Part shown: positions 24,297 to 33,172 of the stretch, piece by piece
How the letters are laid out: the number at the start of each line of letters is the position of its first letter
How positions within the stretch are numbered: position 1 is the first letter of the stretch
Assembly: GCF_003568865.1 (NCBI RefSeq)
Contig: NZ_CP031115.1
Span: 1,612,001-1,676,000, forward strand
Reading direction: 5' to 3'
Origin: Rubrobacter indicoceani
Lineage (GTDB): Bacteria; Actinomycetota; Rubrobacteria; Rubrobacterales; Rubrobacteraceae
Length of the DNA stretch: 64,000 nt
Translations under genes and position numbers: made by a program
The notes under the pieces: generated by a model
What the model saw: only the letters and a program-made list of their open reading frames with translations
Databases searched by the model: none
What the model was told of the DNA's origin: nothing

Positions 24297-26292
24297 AATC
24301 GTACCGAACCGGCCGCTTTTCCATCCCTTCCGTCGCTGCCTTTTTATCTATCTCGGCGAGCACGTCCGAGCCAGAGACAAGGTCTCCCTCGGCGAACGGC
24401 AGCCGCACCACGACGCCGGCATGCGGGGCCACGATGGGCTGCTCCATCTTCATCGCCTCGATAACGACTATGAGCTGCCCCTCTTCGACCTCCTCGCCCT
24501 CCCCGACCGCGAGCCGGACAACGGTCCCCGGCATCGGGGCGAGCAGCCCGCCCGCAACGCTCTCCGGAGCCGCCGTGAGCCCGTCCGGCGACGGGTGGCG
24601 CAGGACCTTTTCGTACGCGCCGCCGATGCCGACCGTCGCCCCGCCGCCGGGTTCGGCATCGGCGTGCGCCGGAAGCCCGTCGAGCATCAGGTACGCCCGC
24701 CCCCCCGCGCTCGTCAGCACCTCGACCTCCAGCGGCTCCTCACCCGGAAGTCGCGCCAGGTAACCCCCGACCGCTCTCTCCACCTCGACCTTTACCGGGC
24801 CCCGCCCCGGGGGCTCCGAACCATAAAAAAAACTGTGCAGCCCGAGCTGCCGCCATGAAGAGGCGGCAAACGGGTCCACCCCGCTCCGAACGGCCGAAGC
24901 CTCCGCTACGGCTGCAAACGCCAGCAGCTCCGGGTCGGCCTCCCCCGCCGCGCCGGAGGGGCCGTGGATCTCAAGAAAGTCCGTGGTCGTTTCTCCGGCT
25001 GCAAAGGCGGGCGTGGCCGCTATCCCGCGCAGAAGCGGCAGGTTTGTCTCGGTCCCGACAACGGTGTACTCGTCCAGCGCGGCGGCGAGGCGGGAAACGG
25101 CCGTCCCCCGGTCCGGGGCGCGGACGATAAGCTTGGAGATCATGGCATCATAGAAAAGCGGGACCTCATCCCCGGTCTCCACGCCGGAGTCGTTTCGTAT
25201 CCCGACGCCCGTCGGCGGGTCGAAGGCGAGCAGCCGCCCCCCCGCCGGATACCCGTTCTCATCCTCGGCGTAGACCCTCACCTCGACCGCCGAACCACCG
25301 AGGGTCACGTCTCCCTGCAGCACGGGCAACTCCTTTCCCGCCGCGACCGCGAGCTGCAACTTCACGAGGTCGAGGCCCGTTACCGCCTCCGTTACCGGAT
25401 GCTCGACCTGAAGCCGGGCGTTCATCTCAAGGAAATAGAACTCCCCCTCCGCCGAGAGCAGGAACTCCACCGTTCCGGCGTTCGTGTACCCGACCTCCCT
25501 CGCGAGCCGGACGGCGGCCCCGCAGACCTCGGCCCGTTTCTCCGGCGGGAGGGCGGGCGACGGAGCCTCCTCCACGACCTTCTGGTGCCGCCGCTGGATT
25601 GAACACTCCCGCTCGTAGAGGTGCACGACGTTTCCGTGGTGGTCGGCCACAACCTGAACCTCGATGTGGCGCGGACCCTCGACAAGCTTCTCTATAAAGA
25701 CCGTACCGTCGGAGAACGCCGACTCGGCCTCGCGCTTCGCCCCCCGAACCGCCTCCACAAGGTCTTCCGGGCGGCGCACCTCGCGCATGCCGCGTCCTCC
25801 GCCGCCCGCGCTGGCCTTCACCAGCACCGGGTATCCGATCCGCCGGGCCTCCTCTGCGAGCCGCTCCCCGGCCTGCTCCGCCCCGTTGTAGCCGGGGATG
25901 GTCGGGACCCCGGCCCGCTCGGCAAGTTCCTTTGCCCGGACCTTCAGCCCGACCTTCTCCATAGCCTCCGGCGTCGGCCCGACCCAGACCGCCCCGGCCT
26001 CCCCGACCGCCCGGGCGAAAGGTGCGCTCTCGGAGAGGAAACCGTAGCCGGGATGCACCGCGTCGGCCCCGGAGTCGTGGATCGCCGCGACAAGGTTCGC
26101 AACGTTCAGGTAGCTCTCTGCGGCGGGCGCACCCCCGATGTGGTAAGCCTCATCGGCCTCCCGGACGTGCAGCGCGCCGACATCGGCCTCCGAGTAGACC
26201 GCAACGGTTTCGATGCCGAGATCCCGGCAGGCCCGGAAGACCCGGACCGCTATCTCACCCCGATTGGCGACCAGCAATTTCCCGAAACCCAC
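24292..26292 (-). CDS. Biotin-dependent acyl-CoA carboxylase alpha subunit (MCC/PCC/ACC type)
   Basis: The 666-residue protein fuses biotin carboxylase (KLLVANRGEIAVRVFRA; glycine-rich GGGGRGM; EMNARLQVEHPVTEAVTGLDLV) to a C-terminal biotin carrier domain with the biotinyl lysine in EAMKMEQP. It carboxylates biotin with bicarbonate and ATP. The beta subunit gene 27799-29406 is of the methylcrotonyl-CoA type, so this is probably its partner in leucine breakdown, though subunit sharing among carboxylases is common in actinobacteria. GTG 26292 with GGAGGAGG is preferred over ATG 26343, which has no separate ribosome site. Confidence 0.88.
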   Translation of the reverse strand: MGFGKLLVANRGEIAVRVFRACRDLGIETVAVYSEADVGALHVREADEAYHIGGAPAAESYLNVANLVAAIHDSGADAVHPGYGFLSESAPFARAVGEAGAVWVGPTPEAMEKVGLKVRAKELAERAGVPTIPGYNGAEQAGERLAEEARRIGYPVLVKASAGGGGRGMREVRRPEDLVEAVRGAKREAESAFSDGTVFIEKLVEGPRHIEVQVVADHHGNVVHLYERECSIQRRHQKVVEEAPSPALPPEKRAEVCGAAVRLAREVGYTNAGTVEFLLSAEGEFYFLEMNARLQVEHPVTEAVTGLDLVKLQLAVAAGKELPVLQGDVTLGGSAVEVRVYAEDENGYPAGGRLLAFDPPTGVGIRNDSGVETGDEVPLFYDAMISKLIVRAPDRGTAVSRLAAALDEYTVVGTETNLPLLRGIAATPAFAAGETTTDFLEIHGPSGAAGEADPELLAFAAVAEASAVRSGVDPFAASSWRQLGLHSFFYGSEPPGRGPVKVEVERAVGGYLARLPGEEPLEVEVLTSAGGRAYLMLDGLPAHADAEPGGGATVGIGGAYEKVLRHPSPDGLTAAPESVAGGLLAPMPGTVVRLAVGEGEEVEEGQLIVVIEAMKMEQPIVAPHAGVVVRLPFAEGDLVSGSDVLAEIDKKAATEGMEKRPVRYDS

Positions 26293-26368
26293 AAAACCCT
26301 CCTCCCGAAGCCCCTCGACCCAGCGCAGTATATATACCCGCATCCACCCGGGTCTCTGCGCCGCTCAT

Positions 26369-26397
26369 GCTATATTGGTTGCTAAACATCCCGGCAA
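26369..26397 (-). promoter_or_regulatory. Promoter of the carboxylase alpha gene
   Basis: On the minus strand TTGCCG (26392-26397) and TATAGC (26369-26374) are exactly 17 nt apart, each four of six consensus. Transcription would begin about 70 nt before GTG 26292, or about 19 nt before the alternative ATG 26343. Confidence 0.5.
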
Positions 26398-26445
26398 CAA
26401 AGGCGTAGGAGAAGAGATCGGGTACGGACCGCAGGGCGGAGGACG

Positions 26446-26898
26446 ATGCTGACGGGTGACTTCAAGGGTCTGGCTCCGATGCGGGACGATTATGCGGTGG
26501 TCCCGATCCGGTACGGCTTCAACTGGGACGAGGTCTTCGGCGGTTCCGGGGATTTCCGGGTGTATCTGGTGGTTTTCAGGTCGCTCAGGCGCGCGGGGGC
26601 GGATATCGGGCGGCTCTTTGAGTACGACGATTTCGCTCACGCCGAGGCGCGGCGTTCAGAGGGTTTCATGCATTATTTCAAGGGCGGCGTCGAACGGGAC
26701 CGCTTCTGCCTGTCGTTCTGTCTCTGGAAAAACCGGGCGTGCGCGGAGTCGGCGGCGCGGGGCGACTTCCATCGGCGGGCCGTCGGCATCGTGGACGAGA
26801 TGTACGAATCCTACGACCTCGAACGCTACGAGGTCTACCGGGAAGCCGGAGGCGCCCTGTTCTTCAGAACGTTAAGCCCGGTTCGGACCGGGGACTAG
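26446..26898 (+). CDS. Conserved-looking protein of unknown function, possible dimeric alpha-beta barrel
   Basis: I do not recognise a named family. The 150-residue cytosolic protein has aromatic-rich segments (YAVVPIRYGFNW, FRVYLVVFRSLRR, FMHYFKG) and a central CLSFCLWKNRACAESAARGDFHRRA that resembles the helix of heme-monooxygenase-like or EthD-like ferredoxin-fold barrels, in which a Trp and a His follow in similar order. The ATG lies just after the divergent promoter of the carboxylase gene. Its end overlaps the convergent MBL gene by 4 nt. A role in small-molecule oxidation or binding is a guess. Confidence 0.65.
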   Translation: MLTGDFKGLAPMRDDYAVVPIRYGFNWDEVFGGSGDFRVYLVVFRSLRRAGADIGRLFEYDDFAHAEARRSEGFMHYFKGGVERDRFCLSFCLWKNRACAESAARGDFHRRAVGIVDEMYESYDLERYEVYREAGGALFFRTLSPVRTGD

Positions 26899-27749
26899 AC
26901 CTCGACGACCATCGTATCGTAGGCGAACTCCACGTCCAAGCCGGCGGCTCCGAGCTTTCCGGCGACTATCTCCAGGTCATCGTGTGAGAGGCCGTTCATC
27001 TCCGCGACGTGCGTCAGGACGGTGCGTTCGGCGGCGAGCTTTTCGGCGATGTCCAGAACCTCAGAGAAGCCCGCCTCGTACTTAAGGACAGGATGCCCCA
27101 CGGGCATGTTCCGCTCCCCCGTAAGCGGGTGTTCTCCGGCTATCCCCATCGGCAGAACGGCGAGGTCGAGGCATCCGAGCCAGCTCGGCGGCCTCCAGCC
27201 CTGGACTTCGTCCGGGACGATCAGGGCCCGTTTCCCCCCGCCCTCGAACAGAAAGCCGTAGACAAACGACTCCGCGAGCGGGAACGGGGTGATGGTCGTG
27301 CCGTTTACCTCTATCCGGTCCCCCTCCGGCACCTCGACGACGTTTACGACCCCGATCCTCTGCAGAAACTCGAAGTGCTGCCAGGAACCGAGCCGCTCGC
27401 GAAAGTCCCGTCCGACCCGACCGGGCAAATACACGTCCGTCCGGCGGTTCCGGGGGGGCCAGTTGCGGAAGTCCCAGTTCAGAGACTCGAAAACGCGTCG
27501 TCCCATAACGTGATCCGGGTGCCAGTGCGAGTACAGACAGGCGTTGATGTTCGTCACCCCGGAGCGGTTCAGGAGGTTGCGGGCCTCCTCCGGCGTGTCT
27601 ATAAGAACGTCCGGGCCGTGTACAAAGACGCTCGGCCCGCCGCGACTGTAGGGGATGCCCTTCTCTCGCGCCTCCACGCAGACCCGACAGCCGCACAGCG
27701 GGCGCGGGATCGAGACGGCCCCACCCGTTCCGAGGAATTCGATCTTCAA
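26895..27749 (-). CDS. MBL-fold metallo-hydrolase, PhnP/LipB-linked type
   Basis: The 284-residue protein begins with IEFLGTGGAVSIPRPLCGCRVC, and the two or three early cysteines (GCRVCVEAREKG) resemble the structural zinc site of PhnP-like phosphodiesterases. The active-site motif is SHWHPDH. The C-terminal THVAEMNGLSHDDLEI matches the distal histidine region. PhnP opens cyclic ribose phosphates in phosphonate use, but no phn genes are present, so substrate is unknown. The start is TTG with AAGG 7 nt upstream. It follows the carboxylase beta gene by 49 nt on the same strand. Confidence 0.8.
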   Translation of the reverse strand: MKIEFLGTGGAVSIPRPLCGCRVCVEAREKGIPYSRGGPSVFVHGPDVLIDTPEEARNLLNRSGVTNINACLYSHWHPDHVMGRRVFESLNWDFRNWPPRNRRTDVYLPGRVGRDFRERLGSWQHFEFLQRIGVVNVVEVPEGDRIEVNGTTITPFPLAESFVYGFLFEGGGKRALIVPDEVQGWRPPSWLGCLDLAVLPMGIAGEHPLTGERNMPVGHPVLKYEAGFSEVLDIAEKLAAERTVLTHVAEMNGLSHDDLEIVAGKLGAAGLDVEFAYDTMVVEV

Positions 27750-27798
27750 GTATCGCCTTTCATAAGGTGATGATACCGGAGCCTCCGGGGGAGGCGGC

Positions 27799-29406
27799 TT
27801 ACATCCTGAAAACCCCGAACTCTGTTTTCTCCAGCGGGGCGTTCGCCGCCGCCGAGAGGCCGAGGGCCAGCACCATCCGCGTATCCACCGGGTCTATCAC
27901 GCCGTCGTCCCAGAGCCGCGCCGTGGAGTAGTACGGGTTTCCCTCCGCCTCGTATTTCTCGAGGATGGGCTCTCTGAAACCGTCGCGCTCCCTGTCGGTG
28001 AGCTCTTTGCCTTCCCGCCCGAGGTTGTCCTCCTGCACCGTCAGGAGCACGTTCGCCGCCTGGGTCCCGCCCATCACGCTTATGCGGGCGTTCGGCCACA
28101 TCCACAGCAGGCGCGGCGAGTAGGCCCGGCCACACATGCCGTAGTTACCCGCGCCGAAGCTGCCACCGATGATGACCGTAAACTTCGGGACGTTTGCGCT
28201 GGCGACGGCGGTAACGAGCTTTGCGCCGTCCTTCGCTATGCCGCCCGCCTCGTATTCGCGCCCGACCATGAAGCCCGTTATGTTCTGGAGAAAGACAAGC
28301 GGGATGCCCCTGGAGCAGCACAACTCGATAAAGTGCGCGCCCTTCTGCGCGCTCTCGGAGAACAGGATGCCGTTGTTTGCAAGAACCCCAACGGGATGTC
28401 CGAAGATGTGGGCGAAGCCGCACACGAGCGTCTCCCCAAAGCGGGTCTTGAACTCGTCGAGGCGGCTCCCGTCCACCACGCGGGCTATAACCTCGCGCAC
28501 GTCGTAGCCGGTCCGGTAGTCCGCCGGGACGACGCCGTAGAGCTCGGACGGATCGCAGGCGGGGTCTTCCGGCTCGGAGACGGTCCAGGGAACTTTTTTC
28601 TCATGGTTCAGGTTCGAGACTATCCGCCGGACAAGGGCAAGGGCGTGTTCGTCGTTCTCTGCGAGGTGGTCGGCAACGCCGGAGAGCCGCGTATGCACGT
28701 CCGCCCCGCCGAGGTCTTCCGCCGAGACGACCTCGCCGGTCGCGGCCTTGACGAGCGGAGGGCCGCCGAGGAAGATCGTCCCCTGCCCCCGGACTATAAC
28801 GACCTCGTCGCTCATCGCCGGGACGTACGCCCCGCCCGCCGTGCACGAACCCATCACGGCGGCGATCTGCGGGATGCCTTCGGCGGACATCCGCGCCTGG
28901 TTGTAGAAGATCCTCCCGAAGTGGTCCCGGTCGGGGAAGACTTCGTCTTGGAGCGGCAGGAACGCCCCACCCGAGTCAACGAGGTAGACGCACGGCAGGT
29001 GGTTCTGTTGTGCGACCTCCTGCGCCCGCAGATGCTTTTTCACCGTTATCGGGTAGTAGGTGCCGCCCTTCACGGTCGCGTCGTTTGCAACGACCACGAC
29101 CTCGCGCCCCGACACGCGCCCGATGCCGGTTATGATCCCCGCCGAGTTGACCTTTCCGTCGTACATGCCGTTGGCGGCGAGCGGAGAGAGCTCCATAAAG
29201 GCGGTGCCGGGGTCGAGAAGACGTTCCACCCGGTCGCGCACCGGCAGCTTTCCACGCTCCTCATGGCGGAGCCTCGCCTTCTCGCCCCCACCGAGTTGCG
29301 CCGCCCTGGTCGCCGAACGCAACCCCGCAACAAGCGCGAGGTTCGCTTCGGTGTTTGCCTCGAAACCCTCGCTGTCCGGTCGGACGCGGCTCTTTATGCA
29401 GCCCAT
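27799..29406 (-). CDS. mccB: Acyl-CoA carboxylase beta subunit, methylcrotonyl-CoA carboxylase type
   Basis: The 535-residue carboxyltransferase has two crotonase-like halves. [23 protein letters not shown] (about residues 155-178) and [26 protein letters not shown] are signatures of 3-methylcrotonyl-CoA carboxylase, the leucine-pathway enzyme making 3-methylglutaconyl-CoA. The C-terminal half includes [22 protein letters not shown] and [17 protein letters not shown] chose ATG 29406 (AGGTGA upstream); the codons before it have unusually AT-rich third positions, which argues against the longer frame from 29457 or 29523. It lies near the biotin subunit, acyl-CoA dehydrogenase and HMG-CoA lyase genes. 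Confidence 0.9.
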   Translation of the reverse strand: MGCIKSRVRPDSEGFEANTEANLALVAGLRSATRAAQLGGGEKARLRHEERGKLPVRDRVERLLDPGTAFMELSPLAANGMYDGKVNSAGIITGIGRVSGREVVVVANDATVKGGTYYPITVKKHLRAQEVAQQNHLPCVYLVDSGGAFLPLQDEVFPDRDHFGRIFYNQARMSAEGIPQIAAVMGSCTAGGAYVPAMSDEVVIVRGQGTIFLGGPPLVKAATGEVVSAEDLGGADVHTRLSGVADHLAENDEHALALVRRIVSNLNHEKKVPWTVSEPEDPACDPSELYGVVPADYRTGYDVREVIARVVDGSRLDEFKTRFGETLVCGFAHIFGHPVGVLANNGILFSESAQKGAHFIELCCSRGIPLVFLQNITGFMVGREYEAGGIAKDGAKLVTAVASANVPKFTVIIGGSFGAGNYGMCGRAYSPRLLWMWPNARISVMGGTQAANVLLTVQEDNLGREGKELTDRERDGFREPILEKYEAEGNPYYSTARLWDDGVIDPVDTRMVLALGLSAAANAPLEKTEFGVFRM

Positions 29407-29572
29407 CTCCCCCCTCACCTTGAACGCCAGCCCTGAAGTAACAGATTCTAGCGGCATCCCCTCCTCCGGTTTGCGGCGCGTTTCAGCCCGACAACCCGCC
29501 GTTTCTCTGACCCTGCATCTCAAGGTTATCTATTCGGCCCTTCCGGACGCTTACCCTGAGGCCGAGATTGGG

Positions 29573-29578
29573 TAAACT
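29573..29578 (+). promoter_or_regulatory. Putative -10 for a leaderless sortase transcript
   Basis: TAAACT ends 7 nt before the ATG at 29586, so transcription would begin at the start codon. No ribosome site is seen upstream of this ATG. The -35 region (TTACCC near 29551) is poor. Weak support. Confidence 0.3.
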
Positions 29579-29585
29579 GCCCCCT

Positions 29586-30419
29586 ATGCCCTGGACAGCC
29601 GAGATGGAGATCAAGACCACGCTTGTAGAGCGTTCGCCCGGGGCTTCGGAGAGCGGGCGTCCCGGGGCAGGTCAGAGGTCTCGGGTCGGGCAGCGGCATC
29701 GAGGCGGTCGGGAGCGGACGCGACGGACCGGGCGGAGGCGGATAAGCCGCCGGACGGTCTACCGGAGACGGCGGGCGGCGGCCCTGATCATGATGCTCGT
29801 TGTCTCCATCGTGCCGCTGCTCCTGGCCTTCGGGGGTTTCGGGCTGCCGGTAGACCGCTCGGCGAGCCCGGCCTTTGCCCGCATCGAGCCTCCGCTGCTC
29901 TCGACCGCCCCGACCGTCGCCGGTTCCGAGGTGCGGCAGGGCGCGGCGGGCGGCGAAGCCCCGGCGGACAAGACCCTCTCGCTCACCGTCCCCTCGCTGG
30001 GGCTCTACGGTCAGACCGTGAGAAACGACGATTCAGCGGAGGCTTTGGACGCGGGGGCGATCAAGATCCCCGAGACCGGGTTCCCCTGGGAGCAGAACGC
30101 GAACACGTACATCTCCGGTCACCGCATCGGGTACGCCGGGACGGAGAGCTACTATCAGTTCGTTAACCTCCCGAGCATGAAAAAGGGCGACGAGGTTATC
30201 CTGGAAGACGCCGAGGGTGGTCGCTACACCTACCGCGTCTTTGAAGTCTTCGCCGTCGAGCCGACCGACGTGTGGGTAACCGAACCCGTAGCGGGCAGAG
30301 ACCTTGTAACGTTGCAGACCTGCACCGAGACCGTTGACGACTGGACGACCCTCGGAGAGAAGCTGCTCTACTCGACCCCGGATACCGGGCGGCTCATAGT
30401 CCGCGCCGAGCGAGTCTGA
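29586..30419 (+). CDS. Class E-like sortase, membrane anchored
   Basis: The 277-residue protein has an Arg-rich cytoplasmic N-terminus (about residues 25-63), one transmembrane helix (about 65-82), a linker and a sortase domain with His179 (ISGHR), Cys246 (LQTC) and Arg269 (GRLIVRAE). It would join sorting-signal proteins to the cell wall. It is a paralogue of the lipoprotein sortase at 6836-7702, sharing TGFPW, GHRIGY and LQTCT. The ATG at 29586 is preferred; a TTG at 29568 and an ATG at 29604 are alternatives. It diverges from the carboxylase beta gene. Confidence 0.85.
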   Translation: MPWTAEMEIKTTLVERSPGASESGRPGAGQRSRVGQRHRGGRERTRRTGRRRISRRTVYRRRRAAALIMMLVVSIVPLLLAFGGFGLPVDRSASPAFARIEPPLLSTAPTVAGSEVRQGAAGGEAPADKTLSLTVPSLGLYGQTVRNDDSAEALDAGAIKIPETGFPWEQNANTYISGHRIGYAGTESYYQFVNLPSMKKGDEVILEDAEGGRYTYRVFEVFAVEPTDVWVTEPVAGRDLVTLQTCTETVDDWTTLGEKLLYSTPDTGRLIVRAERV

Positions 30420-30440
30420 CCCTCAGAACGAGCCTCGACC

Positions 30441-30773
30441 TCAGGCCCCCCGCCCCCGAAAGACCGGCCGGAGATCCTCCAGGCTCTCGTAGAGCCACCA
30501 GAGGTAGTTCTCCGTTCCACCCTCGCGCAGAGGATGAAGGTCGGCGTGAGCCGGATCTGCGACAAAAGCATCGAAGGCCCCCCGGTCCGGCCACTCAACA
30601 AGGACCATGACCATTCTCGGGTCCGCTCCGTCGGACTCTTCCGATCCGGCCAGCTTTCCGAGCGAGACGACCTTTCCGCCGTGTTTGCCGACGGCCTCCA
30701 CCGAGCGTTTCGAGTACTCTCTGTAGAGGTCGTTGTCCGCGAGGTCGAAGAGGTTCAGGGCGTACAGGCTCAT
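30441..30773 (-). CDS. DUF1330 family protein
   Basis: The 110-residue protein has the ferredoxin-like DUF1330 layout: YALNLFDLADNDLYREYSKRSVEAVGKHGGKVV, a strand with RMVMVLVEWPDRGAFDAFVADPAHADLHPLREG (segments spread over residues 5-88). Members are dimeric alpha-beta barrels of unknown activity. Its ATG overlaps the acyl-CoA dehydrogenase stop by 4 nt, so it is co-expressed with that enzyme and may act on a product of acyl-CoA metabolism. No catalytic residue can be named. Confidence 0.8.
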   Translation of the reverse strand: MSLYALNLFDLADNDLYREYSKRSVEAVGKHGGKVVSLGKLAGSEESDGADPRMVMVLVEWPDRGAFDAFVADPAHADLHPLREGGTENYLWWLYESLEDLRPVFRGRGA

Positions 30774-31963
30774 TGCGCCAGCATCTTCTGTTTAGCAGCG
30801 GTGGCCGGTTCGTCGGAGAGTAGGCTCCGGGCGATGATCTGGCGGTTGATCTCGGACGTGCCTTCCCCTATCTCATTGATCTTGACCTGTCGCCAGTAAC
30901 GGGCGACGTTGCTCGTCTCCATAAACCCCTCGCCGCCCCAGACTTGTACGGCCTGATCCGCCGCGCGCTTGGCCGTCTCCGAGGCAAAGACCTTTGCCAT
31001 GCTCGCCTCCCGCCCGAACGGCCGGCCCCTGTCCTTGAGCCACGCCGCCTTCAAGACCATGTTCCTTGCAAGCTCTACCTCCATCGCCATGTCCGCGAGC
31101 TTGAACTGTATCGCCTGAAACTCGGAGATGGACCGTCCGAACTGCCGCCGCTCCTTCGCTCTTTTCAACGCCTCGTCCAAGCAAGCCTGCGCCAGCCCCA
31201 CGGATAACGCCCCGACCGCGACCCGCCCCGCATCGAGGGTGGAGAGAAACTGCCGGAAACCTTTTCCACGTGCACCGAGCGTGTTCTTCTCCGGGACGCG
31301 CACGTCCCTGAAGTAAAGCTGGCGCTGGTCTGAGGCGCGCCAGCCCGTCTTCTCATAGCCGGGGCCGCGGGTGAAGCCGGGGGTGTCCTGCTCGATGATG
31401 ATGGCCGTCAGCTCGGGCTTGCCGTTCTCGCGTTCGCCCGTCTTCGCGATAACCGTGACGCCGCCGGTGATATCGGTGCCGGAGTTCGTGATCCACTTCT
31501 TCTCACCGTTTACAAGCCACTCGCCGTTCTGCAGGTCGGCCGTCGTCTCGGTGCCTCCGGCGTCGGTTCCCGCGTTCTCCTCGGTCAGGCCGAACGCCCA
31601 GAGTTTCTCTCCGCCCCGGATCACCTCCCCGAGATAGTGCTCTTTCTGTTCCTTCGTGCCGTATGCCAGCAGCGGGGCGCAGCCGAGCGATACGTGCGCC
31701 TCCATGGTGATGCCGACCGAAGTATCCGCGCGGGAGATCTCTTCCAGGGCAAGGTTGTAGGCGACGAAATCACACTCCGTGCCGCCGTATTCCTCCGGTA
31801 CGGTGAGGCCCATAAACCCGAGGTCGCACATCTTCGCAACGATTTCGTAGGGGAACTTCTGCTCCTTGTCCAGCCGGGCGGCGACGGGGAATATCTCGGC
31901 TTCGGCGAACTCGCGGGCGGCGTCGCGCCAGCGTCGCTGATCCGGTGTGTAGTCGAAGTTCAT
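30770..31963 (-). CDS. Acyl-CoA dehydrogenase
   Basis: The 397-residue flavoenzyme introduces a 2,3-double bond into an acyl-CoA. Motifs: LGFMGLTVPEEYGG, the FAD-binding FGLTEENAGTDAGG and the C-terminal QVWGGEGFMETSNVARYWRQ, ending with IGEGTSEINRQIIAR. Context (methylcrotonyl-CoA carboxylase, HMG-CoA lyase) suggests isovaleryl-CoA, but the Glu in GEGTSEI is the catalytic base of short/medium-chain enzymes, whereas isovaleryl-CoA dehydrogenases usually have a small residue there. A short/branched-chain substrate is therefore open. ATG 31963 has AGGGGA upstream; the longer open frame beyond it is not coding. Confidence 0.92.
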   Translation of the reverse strand: MNFDYTPDQRRWRDAAREFAEAEIFPVAARLDKEQKFPYEIVAKMCDLGFMGLTVPEEYGGTECDFVAYNLALEEISRADTSVGITMEAHVSLGCAPLLAYGTKEQKEHYLGEVIRGGEKLWAFGLTEENAGTDAGGTETTADLQNGEWLVNGEKKWITNSGTDITGGVTVIAKTGERENGKPELTAIIIEQDTPGFTRGPGYEKTGWRASDQRQLYFRDVRVPEKNTLGARGKGFRQFLSTLDAGRVAVGALSVGLAQACLDEALKRAKERRQFGRSISEFQAIQFKLADMAMEVELARNMVLKAAWLKDRGRPFGREASMAKVFASETAKRAADQAVQVWGGEGFMETSNVARYWRQVKINEIGEGTSEINRQIIARSLLSDEPATAAKQKMLAQ

Positions 31964-31998
31964 GGCGTTCCCCTCTCTGGTCGAGACCCATCGAAATG

Positions 31999-32007
31999 AT
32001 GATAGCA
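31999..32007 (-). promoter_or_regulatory. Extended -10 promoter of the acyl-CoA dehydrogenase operon
   Basis: On the minus strand TGC precedes TATCAT (five of six consensus), forming an extended -10. The leader to ATG 31963 would be about 29 nt. No consensus -35 is seen at 17 nt. Confidence 0.5.
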
Positions 32008-32113
32008 ACTCGGTTCCTCCGTCGAGGCTTTGTAAACTTATCGTCGTTTTCCCCCGTGCGGGCCGGGGTAATGACGGGGGCAGACCAGAAAAACGGACCG
32101 GGAGGTTCTCACG

Positions 32114-32335
32114 GTGGATATAAAAGCCCTGTCGCAGAAAGACAAGGAGAAGTACCTCGGAAACGTCGAGTACCCGGCGGACAAGGACAGCGTAGCCATA
32201 TCCGCAGAGGAAAACGAAGCCCCGGCGGAACTCGTGGAGAGGATCCGCACCCTCTCCGCCGACGACGAGTTCTCCGGCCCGCAGGACGTTCTTGCAACCC
32301 TGCAGGGCCTGCCTAGGGTGCGGGTTCCGAAGTAG
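32114..32335 (+). CDS. DUF2795 family small protein
   Basis: A 73-residue acidic protein with the DUF2795 pattern: YLGNVEYPADKDSVAISAEENEAPAELVERIRTL, then the short helix DEFSGPQDVLATL (segments across residues 15-66). DUF2795 proteins are small actinobacterial helical proteins of unknown function. The start is GTG with GGGAGG about 8 nt upstream. It stands alone and is followed by a canonical terminator. Confidence 0.78.
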   Translation: MDIKALSQKDKEKYLGNVEYPADKDSVAISAEENEAPAELVERIRTLSADDEFSGPQDVLATLQGLPRVRVPK

Positions 32336-32347
32336 TCGCAGGCACGA

Positions 32348-32380
32348 AAAAGGCCGCCCCGAGGAGGATAGCGGCCTTTT
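32348..32380. terminator. Bidirectional intrinsic terminator
   Basis: AAAAGGCCGC (32348-32357) pairs with GCGGCCTTTT (32371-32380) around a 13-nt loop. The A/T ends give a T-tract on both strands. It lies between the convergent DUF2795 and NlpC/P60 genes. Confidence 0.8.
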
Positions 32381-32405
32381 CCTCTGCCTTTGCTCTGCTC
32401 TCGCC

Positions 32406-32876
32406 CTACACGACGGACCTGTACCCGACAAGGTTCGCGTCGGAGATGGGGTCGTAGCGAACGGTCGTACCGGGGTAGGGGGCGTTGATCATCTGCCCGT
32501 CCCCGGTCGCGACGCCGACGTGTCCGATGCCGCCGCCGGTGAAGTCCGAGAAGACGAGGTCGCCCGCCGCCCCGGAACCTTCTGCACCGTATCCGAACTG
32601 TTCCGACGCCGAGTGAGGCAGGGAGACCCCGAACGCCGCAACCACCTGCTGCGTCAGGCCGGAGCAGTCAACGCCCGAGCGCGACGCACCGCCGTAAACG
32701 TACGGAACCCCGAGCCAGCCCTGAGCCTCCGCAACGACCGCCTCGCCCGAAGAAGCCTGGGCCTGAGCAGTTCCGGCCTTTACACCGACAAACGACACCA
32801 TAACCGCGAGGAGCAGCGCAACCATGATCGCGCCCCTCGTCCTTCCCGCAACTGAAACCAAAACCGTACAACACAT
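32406..32876 (-). CDS. Secreted NlpC/P60 family peptidoglycan hydrolase
   Basis: The protein has a basic-hydrophobic signal peptide (about residues 1-40, cleavage near AQA) and a C40 peptidase domain with catalytic Cys71 in VDCSGL and His119 in IGHVG. The third polar position is probably Asn in MINAPY. It would cleave cell-wall stem peptides. The domain is minimal, with no binding module. The start is uncertain: ATG 32876 has only AAAGG directly adjacent, its first codons have AT-rich third positions, and an in-frame ATG at codon 18 with GAGGGG upstream is an alternative. Confidence 0.88.
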   Translation of the reverse strand: MCCTVLVSVAGRTRGAIMVALLLAVMVSFVGVKAGTAQAQASSGEAVVAEAQGWLGVPYVYGGASRSGVDCSGLTQQVVAAFGVSLPHSASEQFGYGAEGSGAAGDLVFSDFTGGGIGHVGVATGDGQMINAPYPGTTVRYDPISDANLVGYRSVV

Positions 32877-33172
32877 CCTTTATCTAGCCTTCAAACTCCG
32901 CGCAAGGGGCAACCACGACCACGAGGCCGCAAATGCCATACAGAGGAAGCCCCCCTCCTCGTTGCACGGCGTGGGAGACTAGGGATCTTGTCCCCCGAAC
33001 GCAACCCCCACCCTGCGAGAACGTGTGAACTTTGTAACAGCGGGGCCACTACCCGCCCCGAGCGTCAACTTTTTTCCGGTGTTTCTCCCTGCCGCTGTCG
33101 CCTCGCAGCAGGGACCGGTAAATTCGAGGAAGGCCGTAAGGAGTTCGTCAGCAGGCCCGACCCGGTGAGAAT
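32877..33172. other. 296-bp intergenic region upstream of the NlpC/P60 gene
   Basis: No gene is seen. Because actinobacterial NlpC/P60 genes are often preceded by a c-di-AMP (ydaO) riboswitch, I looked for its conserved 3' segment on the minus strand and did not find it. Several GC-rich short stems are present, but none is diagnostic. Confidence 0.4.

Noticed and set aside
31964-32431. N-terminal extension of the acyl-CoA dehydrogenase frame
   Set aside because: It runs through the promoter, the DUF2795 gene on the other strand and a terminator, and lacks family similarity.
32877-33172. Possible c-di-AMP (ydaO) riboswitch upstream of the NlpC/P60 gene
   Set aside because: The conserved 3' segment and the characteristic paired core are not present on the minus strand.
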